From Aldehydirespirator sp965116865 (GTDB lineage: Bacteria; Actinomycetota; Acidimicrobiia; Acidimicrobiales; Aldehydirespiratoraceae): a stretch of DNA of 64,000 nt. Where the stretch lies: NCBI GenBank assembly GCA_965116865.1, contig OZ220727.1, positions 2,542,001 to 2,606,000 on the forward strand, given 5' to 3'. Numbering within the stretch: position 1 is the first letter of the stretch; every line of letters starts with the position of its first letter. A program made the position numbers and the translations under genes. The notes beneath the pieces were generated by a model. The model did no database searches. It saw only the letters and a list, made by a program, of their open reading frames with translations, and was not told the origin of the DNA. Of the stretch, positions 24,893 to 33,402 are shown piece after piece.

Positions 24893-26278
24893 ATGGGAGA
24901 TTGGGACCTGGGCCGGGAGCCGGTCTGGAATCATCTGCTGCCGCACTTCACGCGGGGCGACGCTTGGTGCCGCGACGACTTGACGGTGATCGACCGCGGC
25001 GAGGGCTGCTACGTGTGGGACACGGCCGGGAACCGGTATCTCGACGCACTGTCCGGTCTGTTCTGCACCAACCTCGGCCACGGCCGCAGTGATCTCTCCG
25101 CGGTCGCGTTCAAGCAGATGGACCGGCTCGCCTACTACCCGAACTGGGGGATGGCGCACCCCTCCGCGGTGCAGGCCGCGTCACTGGTCGCCGCCGCCGC
25201 GCCCGGCGATCTCGATCGGGTGTTCTTCGTCAGCTCCGGGTCGGAGGCGGTCGAGTCGGCTTTGAAGTTCGCCCGCTGCTATCACTTGGCCAATGGCGAG
25301 GAGCGCCGCTGCAAGGTGGTGGCCCGCAGGTGGGCCTACCATGGCACCACCCTGGGCGCCTTGGCGCTGACCGGCATCCCCAGCCTGCGCGACCCGTTCC
25401 TGCCGATGCTCGCCGACGACAACGTGCTCCGTGTGCCCAACACGCTGGGGTGCGCCTCGCCGGCCGGCCGGCCCGCCTCCGAACTCGACTGCGTGCAGGC
25501 GGTCGAGGAGGCGATCGTGGCCGCCGGCCCCGACACCGTGTCCATGGTCGTCGCCGAACCGGTCCAGAACGGTCGCGGTGCGCTGGTGCCGCCCGCGGGC
25601 TACTGGCGGGAGCTGCGCCGCATCTGCGACGCCTACGGCGTGCTGCTGTGCGCCGACGAGGTGATCAACTCCTTCGGGCGGCTGGGCCATTGGTTCGGCA
25701 GTGAGCGTGTCGGCGCTGAGCCCGACATGATCACCTTCGCCAAGGGGGCGACCAGCGCCTATCAGCCTCTCGGGGGGCTGGTGGTGCGCCGCCCGCTCGT
25801 GGACCGGCTGTGGGACTCGCCGCTTGCCATGTACGTCCACGGTTCCACCTTCGGCGGCCACCCGGTCGCCACTGCGGTCGCGGTCGCCAACATGAATGCC
25901 ATGCGCGACGAGGACGTCTTCGGGCACGTCCGGGCCAACGAGGATCGTCTGGGCGACGGTCTGCGGGCGTTGATGGAGCGCCATGCCTGCGTCAAGGACG
26001 TGAGAGGCGCCGGCTACTTCCACGCGGTCGAGTTGATGCGCGACCGCGGCCGCGGAGTGGACTTCAGCGACTCGGAGGTTGCCGAGCTGGTTCCCGGGGG
26101 CGTGCTCGACCGGCTGATCCGTGCCGCAGGCGTGCTGGTGCGGCCCGACGGCAGGGGCGCAGTGATGTTGGCGGTGTCCCCGCCGCTGGTGGCTGACGGG
26201 TCCGTGATCGACGACCTGCTCGGCCGTCTCGACCAGGTGCTCGACCGGCTGGGCGGTTGGCTGAAGACCTCGACGTGA
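24893..26278 (+). CDS. Class III (omega-type) aminotransferase
   Basis: 461 residues; ATG 24893 with AGGGAGG five bases upstream. Fold type I PLP enzyme: WDTAGNRYLDALSGLF at the N-terminus, SSGSEAVESALKFAR (phosphate-binding Gly-Ser), RRWAYHGTT, the cofactor Asp in CADEVINSFGRLG, and the Schiff-base Lys284 in ITFAKGATSAYQPLGG. It resembles beta-alanine/taurine:pyruvate-type and other omega-amino-acid transaminases; the exact amine donor cannot be read from sequence. It is followed by a tandem repeat, then a molybdoenzyme operon. Catabolism of an amine or sulfonated amine (e.g. taurine) would fit that setting, as inference. Confidence 0.85.
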   Translation: MGDWDLGREPVWNHLLPHFTRGDAWCRDDLTVIDRGEGCYVWDTAGNRYLDALSGLFCTNLGHGRSDLSAVAFKQMDRLAYYPNWGMAHPSAVQAASLVAAAAPGDLDRVFFVSSGSEAVESALKFARCYHLANGEERRCKVVARRWAYHGTTLGALALTGIPSLRDPFLPMLADDNVLRVPNTLGCASPAGRPASELDCVQAVEEAIVAAGPDTVSMVVAEPVQNGRGALVPPAGYWRELRRICDAYGVLLCADEVINSFGRLGHWFGSERVGAEPDMITFAKGATSAYQPLGGLVVRRPLVDRLWDSPLAMYVHGSTFGGHPVATAVAVANMNAMRDEDVFGHVRANEDRLGDGLRALMERHACVKDVRGAGYFHAVELMRDRGRGVDFSDSEVAELVPGGVLDRLIRAAGVLVRPDGRGAVMLAVSPPLVADGSVIDDLLGRLDQVLDRLGGWLKTST

Positions 26279-26282
26279 GGCT

Positions 26283-26536
26283 CGGCACACCCGACGAACC
26301 CGATGCATCGAACCGCCCTCGCCGCGCCGTGCCTGCCATGCCCAACTGGTCGTCTCGGCACACCTGACGAACCCGATGCATCGAACCGCCCTCGCCGCGC
26401 CGTGCCTGCCATGCCCAACTGGTCGTCTCGGCACACCTGACGAACCCGATGCATCGAACCGCCCTCGCCGCGCCGTGCCTGCCATGCCCAACTGGTCGTC
26501 TCGGCACACCTGACGAACCCGATGCATCGAACCGCC
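26283..26536. repeat. 73-bp tandem repeat, about 3.5 copies
   Basis: Units start at 26283, 26356, 26429 and 26502. The first differs at one base (CACACCCGAC versus CACACCTGAC); the others are identical over the compared length. Each contains the palindrome GATGCATC. The repeat fills the gap between the aminotransferase stop and the ferredoxin-type gene. Confidence 0.95.
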
Positions 26537-26610
26537 GGTCGCAGCGGATCGGGGAGGGGCGGTGCGACGGTGCGTGGCACTGAGCCGGGTTCGGGCCGGA
26601 GGCTGGCGGA

Positions 26611-28125
26611 GTGACCCGGCTCGGTTTCCTGCTCGACAGCGACAGCTGCATCGGCTGTCACGCCTGCACGGTGGCGTGCAAGAGCGAGCACGATGTTCCC
26701 CTGGGCGTGAACCGCACCTGGGTGAAGTACATCGAGACCGGCGTGTTCCCCAATGTCAGCCGGCATTTCTCGGTGATGCGATGCAACCACTGCGACAACG
26801 CGCCCTGCGTCACTATCTGCCCCACCGGGGCACTGTTCCGGGCGCACAACGGGGTGGTCGACTTCGACGACAGCGACTGCATCGGCTGCAAGGCATGCAT
26901 GAACGCCTGCCCCTACGATGCCATCTACATCAATCCCGCCACCAACACCGCCAACAAGTGCAACTTCTGCAACCATCGGATCGAGCAGGGTCTCGAGCCG
27001 AGCTGTGTGGTGGTGTGCCCCACCCACGCCATCCGGGTGGCCGACCTCGACGACCCGACCGACGACACCACCCGGATCATCGCCCGTAGCGACACCGCCG
27101 TGCGCGCCCCCGAGCAGCAGACGCTGCCCAAGGTGTACTACCGGGGCGCGGCCCAGGCGTCGCTGGATCCGATGCGGACCGCTATCGCGCCCGACGGCAT
27201 GATCTGGGCTGACACCACGCCGCAGCATCCGACGGCACCGACCGACGGCCACGGCGTAGTGGCCCGTACCGTCTACACCACCGCCCACCAGACGACCTGG
27301 AGGGCCAAGGTGTCGACCTATCTCGTCACCAAGGCGATCGCGGCGGGCGTGATGACGGTGGCTGCTGTGCTGGCATTGCTGGGCCACGGCGGCGCCCGGA
27401 CTGCGGTGGGGGTGATGCCGCCGGTGGTGGCAGGGGTGTTCCTCGCGGTCACGGGCGGACTGCTGGTCGGGGATCTGCGTCGGCCGGAACGCTTCTACTA
27501 CCTGATCACCCGCAGCAATCGGCGCTCCTGGCTGGTGAGGGGCGCATGGGTGCTCGGCGCGTTCGCAGCTGTGTGCGGGGCGTGGCTCGGGGCCGGTGTC
27601 GCCGGTTCGTCCACGGCTTTGCAGGCGCTGGCGGCGCCCGCGCTGCTGCTGGCCGCGGCCGCTGCGGGCTACACCGCGTTCTTGTTCGGTCAGTGCGAGG
27701 GCCGCGACCTGTGGCAGACGCCGTTGTTGCTGCCGACGCTGCTCGCGCAGGCCGCGGCAGCCGGCGGCGCCGTCTACGCGCTGGCCGACGTCGCCATGGA
27801 GATTCCCGAGGCGTCCACGGTGCGCTGGACGATGCTCTGCGGTCTGCTGGCTGCCGGGATGCTCATCGCCGCCGAGGTGCTGTCTCGGGGCACCGGTCCC
27901 GTCGAGGCCGCGGTGGCTGCGATGACCCGCGGCCGCTACGCCCGCCGTTTCTGGGTCGGCGGGGTGGTTGTCGGCCTCGTTCTGCCTGCCGTCCTGACGT
28001 CCGCTGCCCTCGTGGCCGGCACGGGCCCGGCTCTGCCCGCCGCCGCGGGCCTGGCCGCGCTGGTGGGCATGTGGTTCTACGAGGACAGTTTCGTGCGAGC
28101 CGGCCAGTCCGTTCCGCTGTCGTAG
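26611..28125 (+). CDS. Four-cluster ferredoxin subunit fused to NrfD-type membrane anchor
   Basis: 504 residues, GTG start. Residues 1-165 are an electron-transfer subunit with sixteen Cys in four groups: CIGCHACTVACK, CNHCDNAPCVTICP, CIGCKACMNACP and CNFC(x11)CVVVCP, enough for four [4Fe-4S] clusters. After a linker, residues about 235-500 form a polytopic membrane domain of the NrfD/PsrC/DmsC type (about eight hydrophobic segments, with GDLRRPERFYYLITR typical of the quinone-site subunit). These are normally two genes (B and C subunits); here they are one polypeptide. The partner catalytic subunit follows 50 bp downstream. It likely passes electrons between the molybdoenzyme and quinones. 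Confidence 0.88.
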   Translation: MTRLGFLLDSDSCIGCHACTVACKSEHDVPLGVNRTWVKYIETGVFPNVSRHFSVMRCNHCDNAPCVTICPTGALFRAHNGVVDFDDSDCIGCKACMNACPYDAIYINPATNTANKCNFCNHRIEQGLEPSCVVVCPTHAIRVADLDDPTDDTTRIIARSDTAVRAPEQQTLPKVYYRGAAQASLDPMRTAIAPDGMIWADTTPQHPTAPTDGHGVVARTVYTTAHQTTWRAKVSTYLVTKAIAAGVMTVAAVLALLGHGGARTAVGVMPPVVAGVFLAVTGGLLVGDLRRPERFYYLITRSNRRSWLVRGAWVLGAFAAVCGAWLGAGVAGSSTALQALAAPALLLAAAAAGYTAFLFGQCEGRDLWQTPLLLPTLLAQAAAAGGAVYALADVAMEIPEASTVRWTMLCGLLAAGMLIAAEVLSRGTGPVEAAVAAMTRGRYARRFWVGGVVVGLVLPAVLTSAALVAGTGPALPAAAGLAALVGMWFYEDSFVRAGQSVPLS

Positions 28126-28175
28126 GGCGGCTGCCTAGAGTTGTGCGAGAGCCGACCTGGCCGAGGGGAGACGCC

Positions 28176-30989
28176 GTGGCCGAGTTGCACAGCTATCCCC
28201 CGCACGAGACGTGGCACGACGCGGTCAGTTTCGATGCCGAAGCCTGGCCCCGGCGGGTCGAGCGCCATCACACGCTGGTGCCCACCACCTGCTTCAACTG
28301 CGAGGCGGCCTGCGGGCTGGTGTGCCATGTCGACCACGCCACCGGCCGGATCGACCGGGTGGAGGGCAACCCGCTGCATCCGGCCAGCCGGGGCCGCAAC
28401 TGCGCCAAGGGTCCGGCGACTCTCAACCAGATCGACGACCACGAGCGGATCCTGCATCCGCTGCGCCGGGCGGGCGGCCGCGGCGACGGCCGGTGGGAGC
28501 GGGTGAGCTGGTCCGAGGCCCTCGACGACATCGGCGGCCGCGTCCGGGCGGCTATTGTCGAGGGCCGCCACAACGAGGTCATGTACCACGTGGGCCGCCC
28601 CGGCGAGGACGGTTTCGCCGAGCGGGTGCTGCAGTGCTGGGGTGTCGACGGCCACAACAGCCACACCAACGTCTGCAGCTCCAACGCCCGGATCGGCTAC
28701 CAGAGCTGGATGGGCCACGACCGTCCGTCGTCCGACTTCGCCAACGCCGAGGTGATCTTCCTGATCTCGTCGCATCTCGAGGCGGGGCACTACTTCAACC
28801 CCCACGCTCAGCGCATCGTCGAGGCCCAGGGCTCCGGCGCCACTGTGATCTGCGTCGATCCACGGCTGTCCAACACCGGCGCCAAGGCCGACTTCTGGCT
28901 GCCGGCGTGGCCGGGCACCGAGCCGTTCCTGCTGCTGGCCATCGCCCGCCTGCTGCTGGTCGAGGGCACTTGGGAGCGCGACTTCGTGCGACGCTGGACG
29001 AACTGGGAGACGTATCTGCGCCGGCGCCACCCGCAGCGGTCCGTCACCTTCGACTCTGTGGGTCCGGCCCTGCTGGAGGACTACGCGGCCTATACGCCGA
29101 CCGAGGCCGAGCGGGTCTGCGGAGTGCCCGCGGCCCGGATCGTGGAGATCGCACGGATAATCGGCGCCCACCCGACGAAGTTCGCGTCCCACAACTGGCG
29201 GGCCGCGGGCGCGGGCAACCTGGGCGGCTGGCAGACGGCCCGGTGCCTGTTCTTCCTCAACGTGCTCACCGGCTCGGTCGGCACGGTGGGCGGCACCACC
29301 GGCAACGGCTGGAACAAACACAAGGCGCCCCACCCGCCGGCCGCGCCGCCGGTGCAGCGCTGGAACGAGCTCAGCTGGCCCCGGGAGTATCCGTTGGCCT
29401 ACCACGAGATGTCGATCCTGCTGCCCCACTTCCTGCACGAGCGCCGGGGACGCCTCGACGTGTACTTCAGCCGGGTGTACAACCCGGTGTGGACCAACCC
29501 CGACGGGTTCAGCTGGCTGGAGGCCCTCAAGGATCCCGACAAGGTCGGGTGCCATGTGGCTCTGACGCCCACCTGGTCGGAGACGGCCGTGTTCGCCGAC
29601 TACGTGCTACCGATGGGGGTGGGCGCCGAGCGCCACGACGTGGCCGGCTTCGAGACCCATGCCGGCCGCTGGATCGGTTTCCGCCAGCCGGTGCTGCGCC
29701 GCTACGCCGAGATCCGGGGCGAACCCGTCGGCCACGCCTCCCGGACCCACGAGTTCAACCCGGGCGAGGTGTGGGAGGAGAACGAGTTCTGGATCGAGCT
29801 GTCGTGGCGCATCGACGGTGACGGCTCGATGGGCGTACGCCGCTGGTTCGAGAGCACCGCGCATCCCGGTACTCCGATGTCGGTGGACGAGTACTACTCG
29901 ACCATGTTCGAAGGCGTGCCCGGCCTCGCCGACGACGCGGCCGCGGCCGGTCAGACGCCGCTGGAGTTCATGCGCGACCGGGGCGCCTACGCACTCGAGG
30001 GCGACATGTACGAGCCGTACGAGCGCGTCGTCGACCGGGCCGCGCTCGAGGATTGCGAGATCGACGCGGCCGGCGTCTTCCGCCGTCCGGGCACGCCGGG
30101 CGCGTGGTCGGGCGCGCCCGACGAGCTGGCCGCCCTGAAACTGGCCGGCCTCGGCGACGGCTCGCCCGCGGTGGAGGTGGACGGCGTCGCCCGGGAGGGG
30201 TTCCCTACCCCGTCGCGCAAGCTGGAGATGTACTCGCAGACCCTGGCCGACTGGGGCTGGCCCGAGCACGCCACACCGGCGTGGATCCCGTCGCACGTGC
30301 ATTGGGAGAATCTCGACCTTTCCGGCGACGAACGCATCCTGCTGCCCACCTTCCGCATCCCGACGCTGATCCACACCCGCTCGGCCAACAGCAAGTGGTT
30401 GGCGGAGCTCAGTCACCGCCATCCGCTGTGGATCCATCCGTCCGACGCCGAGGCTCTCGGGATCGAGGTCGACGGCCTGGCGCGGGTCACCACCCGCATC
30501 GGGCATTTCGTGATCGGCGCCTGGCGCACCGAGGGGATCCGCCCCGGCGTGGTGGCTGCATCGCATCACATGGGCCGCTGGCGCCTCGACGCTGCGGGCG
30601 GCGGCTCATGGTCCGGCGGCGACGCCGACATCACCAGCGAGGGGACGGTGTGGCGGCTGCGACGCAGGGGCCGACCCGAGCGGCACGCCAGCGCCGATCC
30701 CGACACGGAGCGGATCTGGTGGAGCGACGCCGGAGTGCATCAGAACCTGGCGTTCTGCGTGCAGCCCGACCCGGTCTCGGGCATGCAGTGCTGGCACCAG
30801 CGGGTGAGGGTGGGTCCCGCCGAGGAGGGCGACGCCTGCGGCGACGTGGTGGTCGACACGGCCAAGGCCCGCGAGGCGTACCGCGAGTGGCTGGCCATGA
30901 CCCGCCCCGCGCCCGGCCCGGGGGGTCTGCGCCGCCCGCTGTGGTACGCCCGCCCCCTGAAACCCGCCTCCGCCGCTTACGCCTTGTAG
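28176..30989 (+). CDS. Molybdopterin oxidoreductase catalytic subunit (DMSO reductase superfamily)
   Basis: 937 residues from GTG 28176 (GGGGAG upstream); the frame is open further upstream but only as a shadow of the previous gene. N-terminal [4Fe-4S] motif CFNCEAAC...NCAKG, then molybdopterin domains: NVCSSNARIGYQSW (possible Mo-ligand Cys), VICVDPRLSNTGAKADFWL, and YSRVYNPVWTNPD-type second domain (written FSRVYNPVWTNP in the protein). The C-terminal cofactor-binding domain has WIHPSDAEALGIEVDGLARV. No Tat signal is present, so the active site is probably cytoplasmic. Together with the fused B-C subunit this resembles cytoplasm-facing SoeABC sulfite dehydrogenases or polysulfide/thiosulfate reductase-like enzymes; the substrate is not determined. 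Confidence 0.88.
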   Translation: MAELHSYPPHETWHDAVSFDAEAWPRRVERHHTLVPTTCFNCEAACGLVCHVDHATGRIDRVEGNPLHPASRGRNCAKGPATLNQIDDHERILHPLRRAGGRGDGRWERVSWSEALDDIGGRVRAAIVEGRHNEVMYHVGRPGEDGFAERVLQCWGVDGHNSHTNVCSSNARIGYQSWMGHDRPSSDFANAEVIFLISSHLEAGHYFNPHAQRIVEAQGSGATVICVDPRLSNTGAKADFWLPAWPGTEPFLLLAIARLLLVEGTWERDFVRRWTNWETYLRRRHPQRSVTFDSVGPALLEDYAAYTPTEAERVCGVPAARIVEIARIIGAHPTKFASHNWRAAGAGNLGGWQTARCLFFLNVLTGSVGTVGGTTGNGWNKHKAPHPPAAPPVQRWNELSWPREYPLAYHEMSILLPHFLHERRGRLDVYFSRVYNPVWTNPDGFSWLEALKDPDKVGCHVALTPTWSETAVFADYVLPMGVGAERHDVAGFETHAGRWIGFRQPVLRRYAEIRGEPVGHASRTHEFNPGEVWEENEFWIELSWRIDGDGSMGVRRWFESTAHPGTPMSVDEYYSTMFEGVPGLADDAAAAGQTPLEFMRDRGAYALEGDMYEPYERVVDRAALEDCEIDAAGVFRRPGTPGAWSGAPDELAALKLAGLGDGSPAVEVDGVAREGFPTPSRKLEMYSQTLADWGWPEHATPAWIPSHVHWENLDLSGDERILLPTFRIPTLIHTRSANSKWLAELSHRHPLWIHPSDAEALGIEVDGLARVTTRIGHFVIGAWRTEGIRPGVVAASHHMGRWRLDAAGGGSWSGGDADITSEGTVWRLRRRGRPERHASADPDTERIWWSDAGVHQNLAFCVQPDPVSGMQCWHQRVRVGPAEEGDACGDVVVDTAKAREAYREWLAMTRPAPGPGGLRRPLWYARPLKPASAAYAL

Positions 30990-31073
30990 CCGTGGCGTTC
31001 GTCCTCGGGCGTGCAGCAGGCGAGAAAGCTGTCTGTGTGTCGTAGGGTCCGGCTATTGTTCCAACGGCAGGCT

Positions 31074-31110
31074 CGGAAGCGGATCTCGGAAGCAGATCTG
31101 AAGCGGATCT
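31074..31110. repeat. 13-bp direct repeats upstream of the truncated C5-methyltransferase
   Basis: CGGAAGCGGATCT, CGGAAGCAGATCT and GAAGCGGATCT lie head to tail just before the ribosome-binding site (GGGAGG) of the truncated methyltransferase gene. They may be operator half-sites for an autoregulated methyltransferase or simple slippage. Confidence 0.7.
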
Positions 31111-31133
31111 CGTAGGGAGGAGCGGCGGAAGAC

Positions 31134-31241
31134 ATGGGTGACGGACCGTTACGCGTCGTAGATCTCTTCTCGGGCTGCGGTGGCTTCTCCACTGGATTCG
31201 TGAGGGCTGGAGTGCTTGGGTGTCACACCCCTACGCGATAA
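31134..31241 (+). pseudogene. C5-cytosine methyltransferase, N-terminal stub cut by transposon
   Basis: ATG 31134 opens RVVDLFSGCGGFSTGFVRAG, which is motif I of DNA cytosine-5 methyltransferases. After about 28 codons the sequence runs into the terminal palindrome of the inserted element (31218) and stops at TAA 31239. No catalytic PCQ motif or any later motif is found before 34 kb, so the rest of the gene was lost. Confidence 0.85.
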
Positions 31242-31248
31242 TAGAGGT

Positions 31249-31818
31249 ATGAGTGAAACGACCAAATCGACCAAAGCCTCAGGTAAAGCCCATCGAACAG
31301 GTATCAGTCTGATGGGACTGGGCGAGATGTTCCCCGACGAAACCACAGCGACAGCATGGTTCGAGATTCGCGCGGGGCGTGGTCCTGTCGGTAAAATAGC
31401 GGTTGTGGGGATCAAGGACCGTGACTCCGGCAAGGTGGCTGCGAAGATCGTCGAGTCGGTGGACGGCCCGACGTTGCGGAGCTTCGTGCATGACCACACA
31501 ACTATGGATGCGGAAGTGTTCACTGATGAGCACAGGGCGTATCGGGGTTTGGCGAATCATTCAACAGTGAGCCATTCGACCCGCGAGTACGTGCGGGGTG
31601 ATGTTCACACGAACGGGGTTGAGTCGTCTTGGTCGATGCTGAAGCGGGCGCACAAGGCTACGTTCCACAAGTTGTCTGAGGAGCATTTGCAGCGGTATGT
31701 GGATGAGTTTGTGGGCCGGTCGAACATTCGCGAGTTGGATACGGGCGCTCAGATGGAGTCTGTTGTGCAGGCGATGTGCGGACGTCGACTCACCTACAAC
31801 GAACTGATCGCAGCATGA
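31249..31818 (+). pseudogene. IS1595-family transposase, internally deleted
   Basis: 189 residues from ATG 31249. The start (LGEMFPDETTATAWFEIRAGRG) and the last 150 residues (PVGKIAVVGIKDRDSG, EVFTDEHRAYRGL, HTNGVESSWSMLKRAHKAT, MCGRRLTYNELI) are typical IS1595. The intervening zinc ribbon, helix-turn-helix and first catalytic Asp (the DETYVGG region), over 100 residues, are absent without loss of frame. The product cannot be catalytically complete. Its stop overlaps the methyltransferase start (ATGA), so translation through it could still serve to express the cargo. Confidence 0.85.
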
Positions 31819-32753
31819 CTCTGAGCGTTGACGAGGCTGTCGCTCACCGCAACGAACAATGGTCAGCCACATCACTGATCCCCGGCTGGGTTGATGTCGA
31901 GACTGTCGGGTTGGATCAGATATTCACCCGCCCAGAAATAGCAGCCGAATGTCATGCCGATCTAATCGACCGGATGGCGATCGATCACGCACCGATCGAA
32001 GAATATCAGTTCGTAGAACCGGGGGCTGGGGCTGGTGCGTTCTACGACTTGTTGCCTGACGACCGGCGCACCGGACTTGATATCTTGCCGATGCGAGATG
32101 AGTTTGAGCGCTGCGACTTCCTGACTTGGGCTCCAACGCCGGGACGCTACGCCGTCATCGGCAATCCGCCATTTGGTTATCGTGCGTGGCTAGCGCTCGC
32201 GTTTGTCAATCACGCGGCGACATTCGCTGACTACGCAGGGTTGATTCTGCCGATGGCGTTTCAGTCCGATGGCAAGGGCAGTCCTAAACATCGCGTGACT
32301 GGAATGCGATTGATCCACTCAGCGCCGTTGCCAGCGGGTAGTTTCATCTACCCTGACGGAAGAGAAGCCAAGATCAATGCTCTGTGGCAGGTTTGGCAGC
32401 GCGGCGTCAACAACAAGCCACCCGCGAAACGTTGCGACGAGTGGATCGACTTGTTCACCGTTGACCAACGAAAAGAACGGCTCTGCGGCCAAGAGCGTAT
32501 GAGCGAAGCGGATTGGTTCTTGCAGCGCACGTTTTTCAGTGAGCCGCCACAACTGGTCAAAAGTTTCGCACAGGTTCGATATGTTTGCGGCTACGGCATA
32601 GTGATCCGTCAAGAGCCGGATCTGGTGACAAACGTGTTGGAATCGACCGACTGGCGGGACTACAGCAGTCTTGCAGCGCACAACTGTCGCCATATCAGCA
32701 TGCACCACATCCGCAGCGCACTCACTGACGCAGGGCTTGTAGATGCTGCCTGA
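31815..32753 (+). CDS. DNA adenine methyltransferase of a transposon-borne R-M system
   Basis: 312 residues starting at ATG 31815 within the transposase stop. AdoMet motif I: FVEPGAGAGAFYDLLP (about residues 65-80). Catalytic motif IV: VIGNPPFGYRAWL (about residues 115-127), the N6-adenine form. The middle and C-terminal parts contain the presumed target-recognition region. Base composition is visibly less GC-rich than the chromosome around it, pointing to transfer. It overlaps the endonuclease gene by 11 bp; together they form a compact type II-like R-M pair. Confidence 0.85.
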   Translation: MTLSVDEAVAHRNEQWSATSLIPGWVDVETVGLDQIFTRPEIAAECHADLIDRMAIDHAPIEEYQFVEPGAGAGAFYDLLPDDRRTGLDILPMRDEFERCDFLTWAPTPGRYAVIGNPPFGYRAWLALAFVNHAATFADYAGLILPMAFQSDGKGSPKHRVTGMRLIHSAPLPAGSFIYPDGREAKINALWQVWQRGVNNKPPAKRCDEWIDLFTVDQRKERLCGQERMSEADWFLQRTFFSEPPQLVKSFAQVRYVCGYGIVIRQEPDLVTNVLESTDWRDYSSLAAHNCRHISMHHIRSALTDAGLVDAA

Positions 32754-33288
32754 CGCCGAAGCGATCCTGCTGGCGGTAATCGCATCGTACTCGGACGTGG
32801 ACAAATGGAACGACGCGATGTTTGAAGGTATCAAGCGGCTTTCCAACACCAAGGTCGGTGATGTCGGACAGGACTTTGTGGAAAGCCTGTGCGACGAGAT
32901 CGGGTTCGATTGCGAATTTCCGGTTGGTCCGAAAGGTCGCCGTCGTCAATCGCTGTGGGATATCAAGATCGAAGGAATCACGTTTGAACTGAAAACAGCA
33001 ACCGAAGATGTCAGCAGATCGTTCCAGTTCAACCACCTTCGATACCACCGCGAGTACGAGGCGGTTCTGTGCGTCGGTATTGGCCCGCAAAGCATAATGT
33101 TCGATGGCTGGTCGAAAGCCGCCGTTGTGACGGGTGAAGCTGGCGCACTGGTCACGATGGGAAAAGGAGCGAACGCGTCTTACAAGCTGACCAAACGACC
33201 AGACCAGTTACGGCCAATAAGCGATTTTGAAGACCGCGTGCTTTCTCTCGTATCAATCATCGACGATCATAAAAGGAACCCCTCATGA
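32743..33288 (+). CDS. Predicted PD-(D/E)xK type II restriction endonuclease
   Basis: 181 residues. The core LWDIKIEGITFELKTATED carries Asp73 and Glu82-Leu-Lys84, the D...ExK signature of PD-(D/E)xK nucleases, preceded by the helical GQDFVESLCDEIGF. It has no close named family that I can recall. The position behind an overlapping adenine methyltransferase is the typical layout of a type II R-M pair. Composition matches the methyltransferase. Cleavage specificity is unknown. Confidence 0.75.
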   Translation: MLPDAEAILLAVIASYSDVDKWNDAMFEGIKRLSNTKVGDVGQDFVESLCDEIGFDCEFPVGPKGRRRQSLWDIKIEGITFELKTATEDVSRSFQFNHLRYHREYEAVLCVGIGPQSIMFDGWSKAAVVTGEAGALVTMGKGANASYKLTKRPDQLRPISDFEDRVLSLVSIIDDHKRNPS

Positions 33289-33392
33289 CTGATCCCGAAG
33301 AACCACCGCGAGACCTCGCAGAGCTACTCGACGGCGCAACACCCGAAGACCTCGCACGAGCACTCACACAACCATCCCCACCATCAAGCTAA
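33285..33392 (+). CDS. 35-residue mini-protein downstream of the endonuclease
   Basis: ATG 33285 overlaps the endonuclease stop (ATGA), following the same coupling pattern as the two genes before it. The product is acidic: MTDPEEPPRDLAELLDG..., ending in a Pro/Ser tail. No family is known. It may be a vestigial controller, an inhibitor, or a fortuitous reading frame. Confidence 0.45.
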   Translation: MTDPEEPPRDLAELLDGATPEDLARALTQPSPPSS

Positions 33393-33402
33393 GTATATAA
33401 TC

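Larger units (their letters stand above)
31218..33392 (+). mobile_element. IS1595-type transposon carrying a restriction-modification set
   Basis: The left end is taken at GGGTGTCACACCC (31218-31230, a perfect odd palindrome), directly after the interrupted methyltransferase codons. The content is a deleted IS1595-type transposase, adenine methyltransferase, endonuclease and mini-ORF, each overlapping the next (ATGA at 31815, 11 bp at 32743, ATGA at 33285). I do not find a matching right inverted repeat. The right boundary given is the end of the last cargo gene, followed by another transposase fragment, so the right end may have been deleted. IS1595-family elements with passenger genes are known; this cargo makes the element a mobile R-M unit. 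Confidence 0.65.

Noticed and set aside
26283..26536. Tandem repeats at 3901, 26283, 49621 and 50251 as CRISPR arrays
   Set aside because: They are head-to-tail tandem repeats with no unique spacers.
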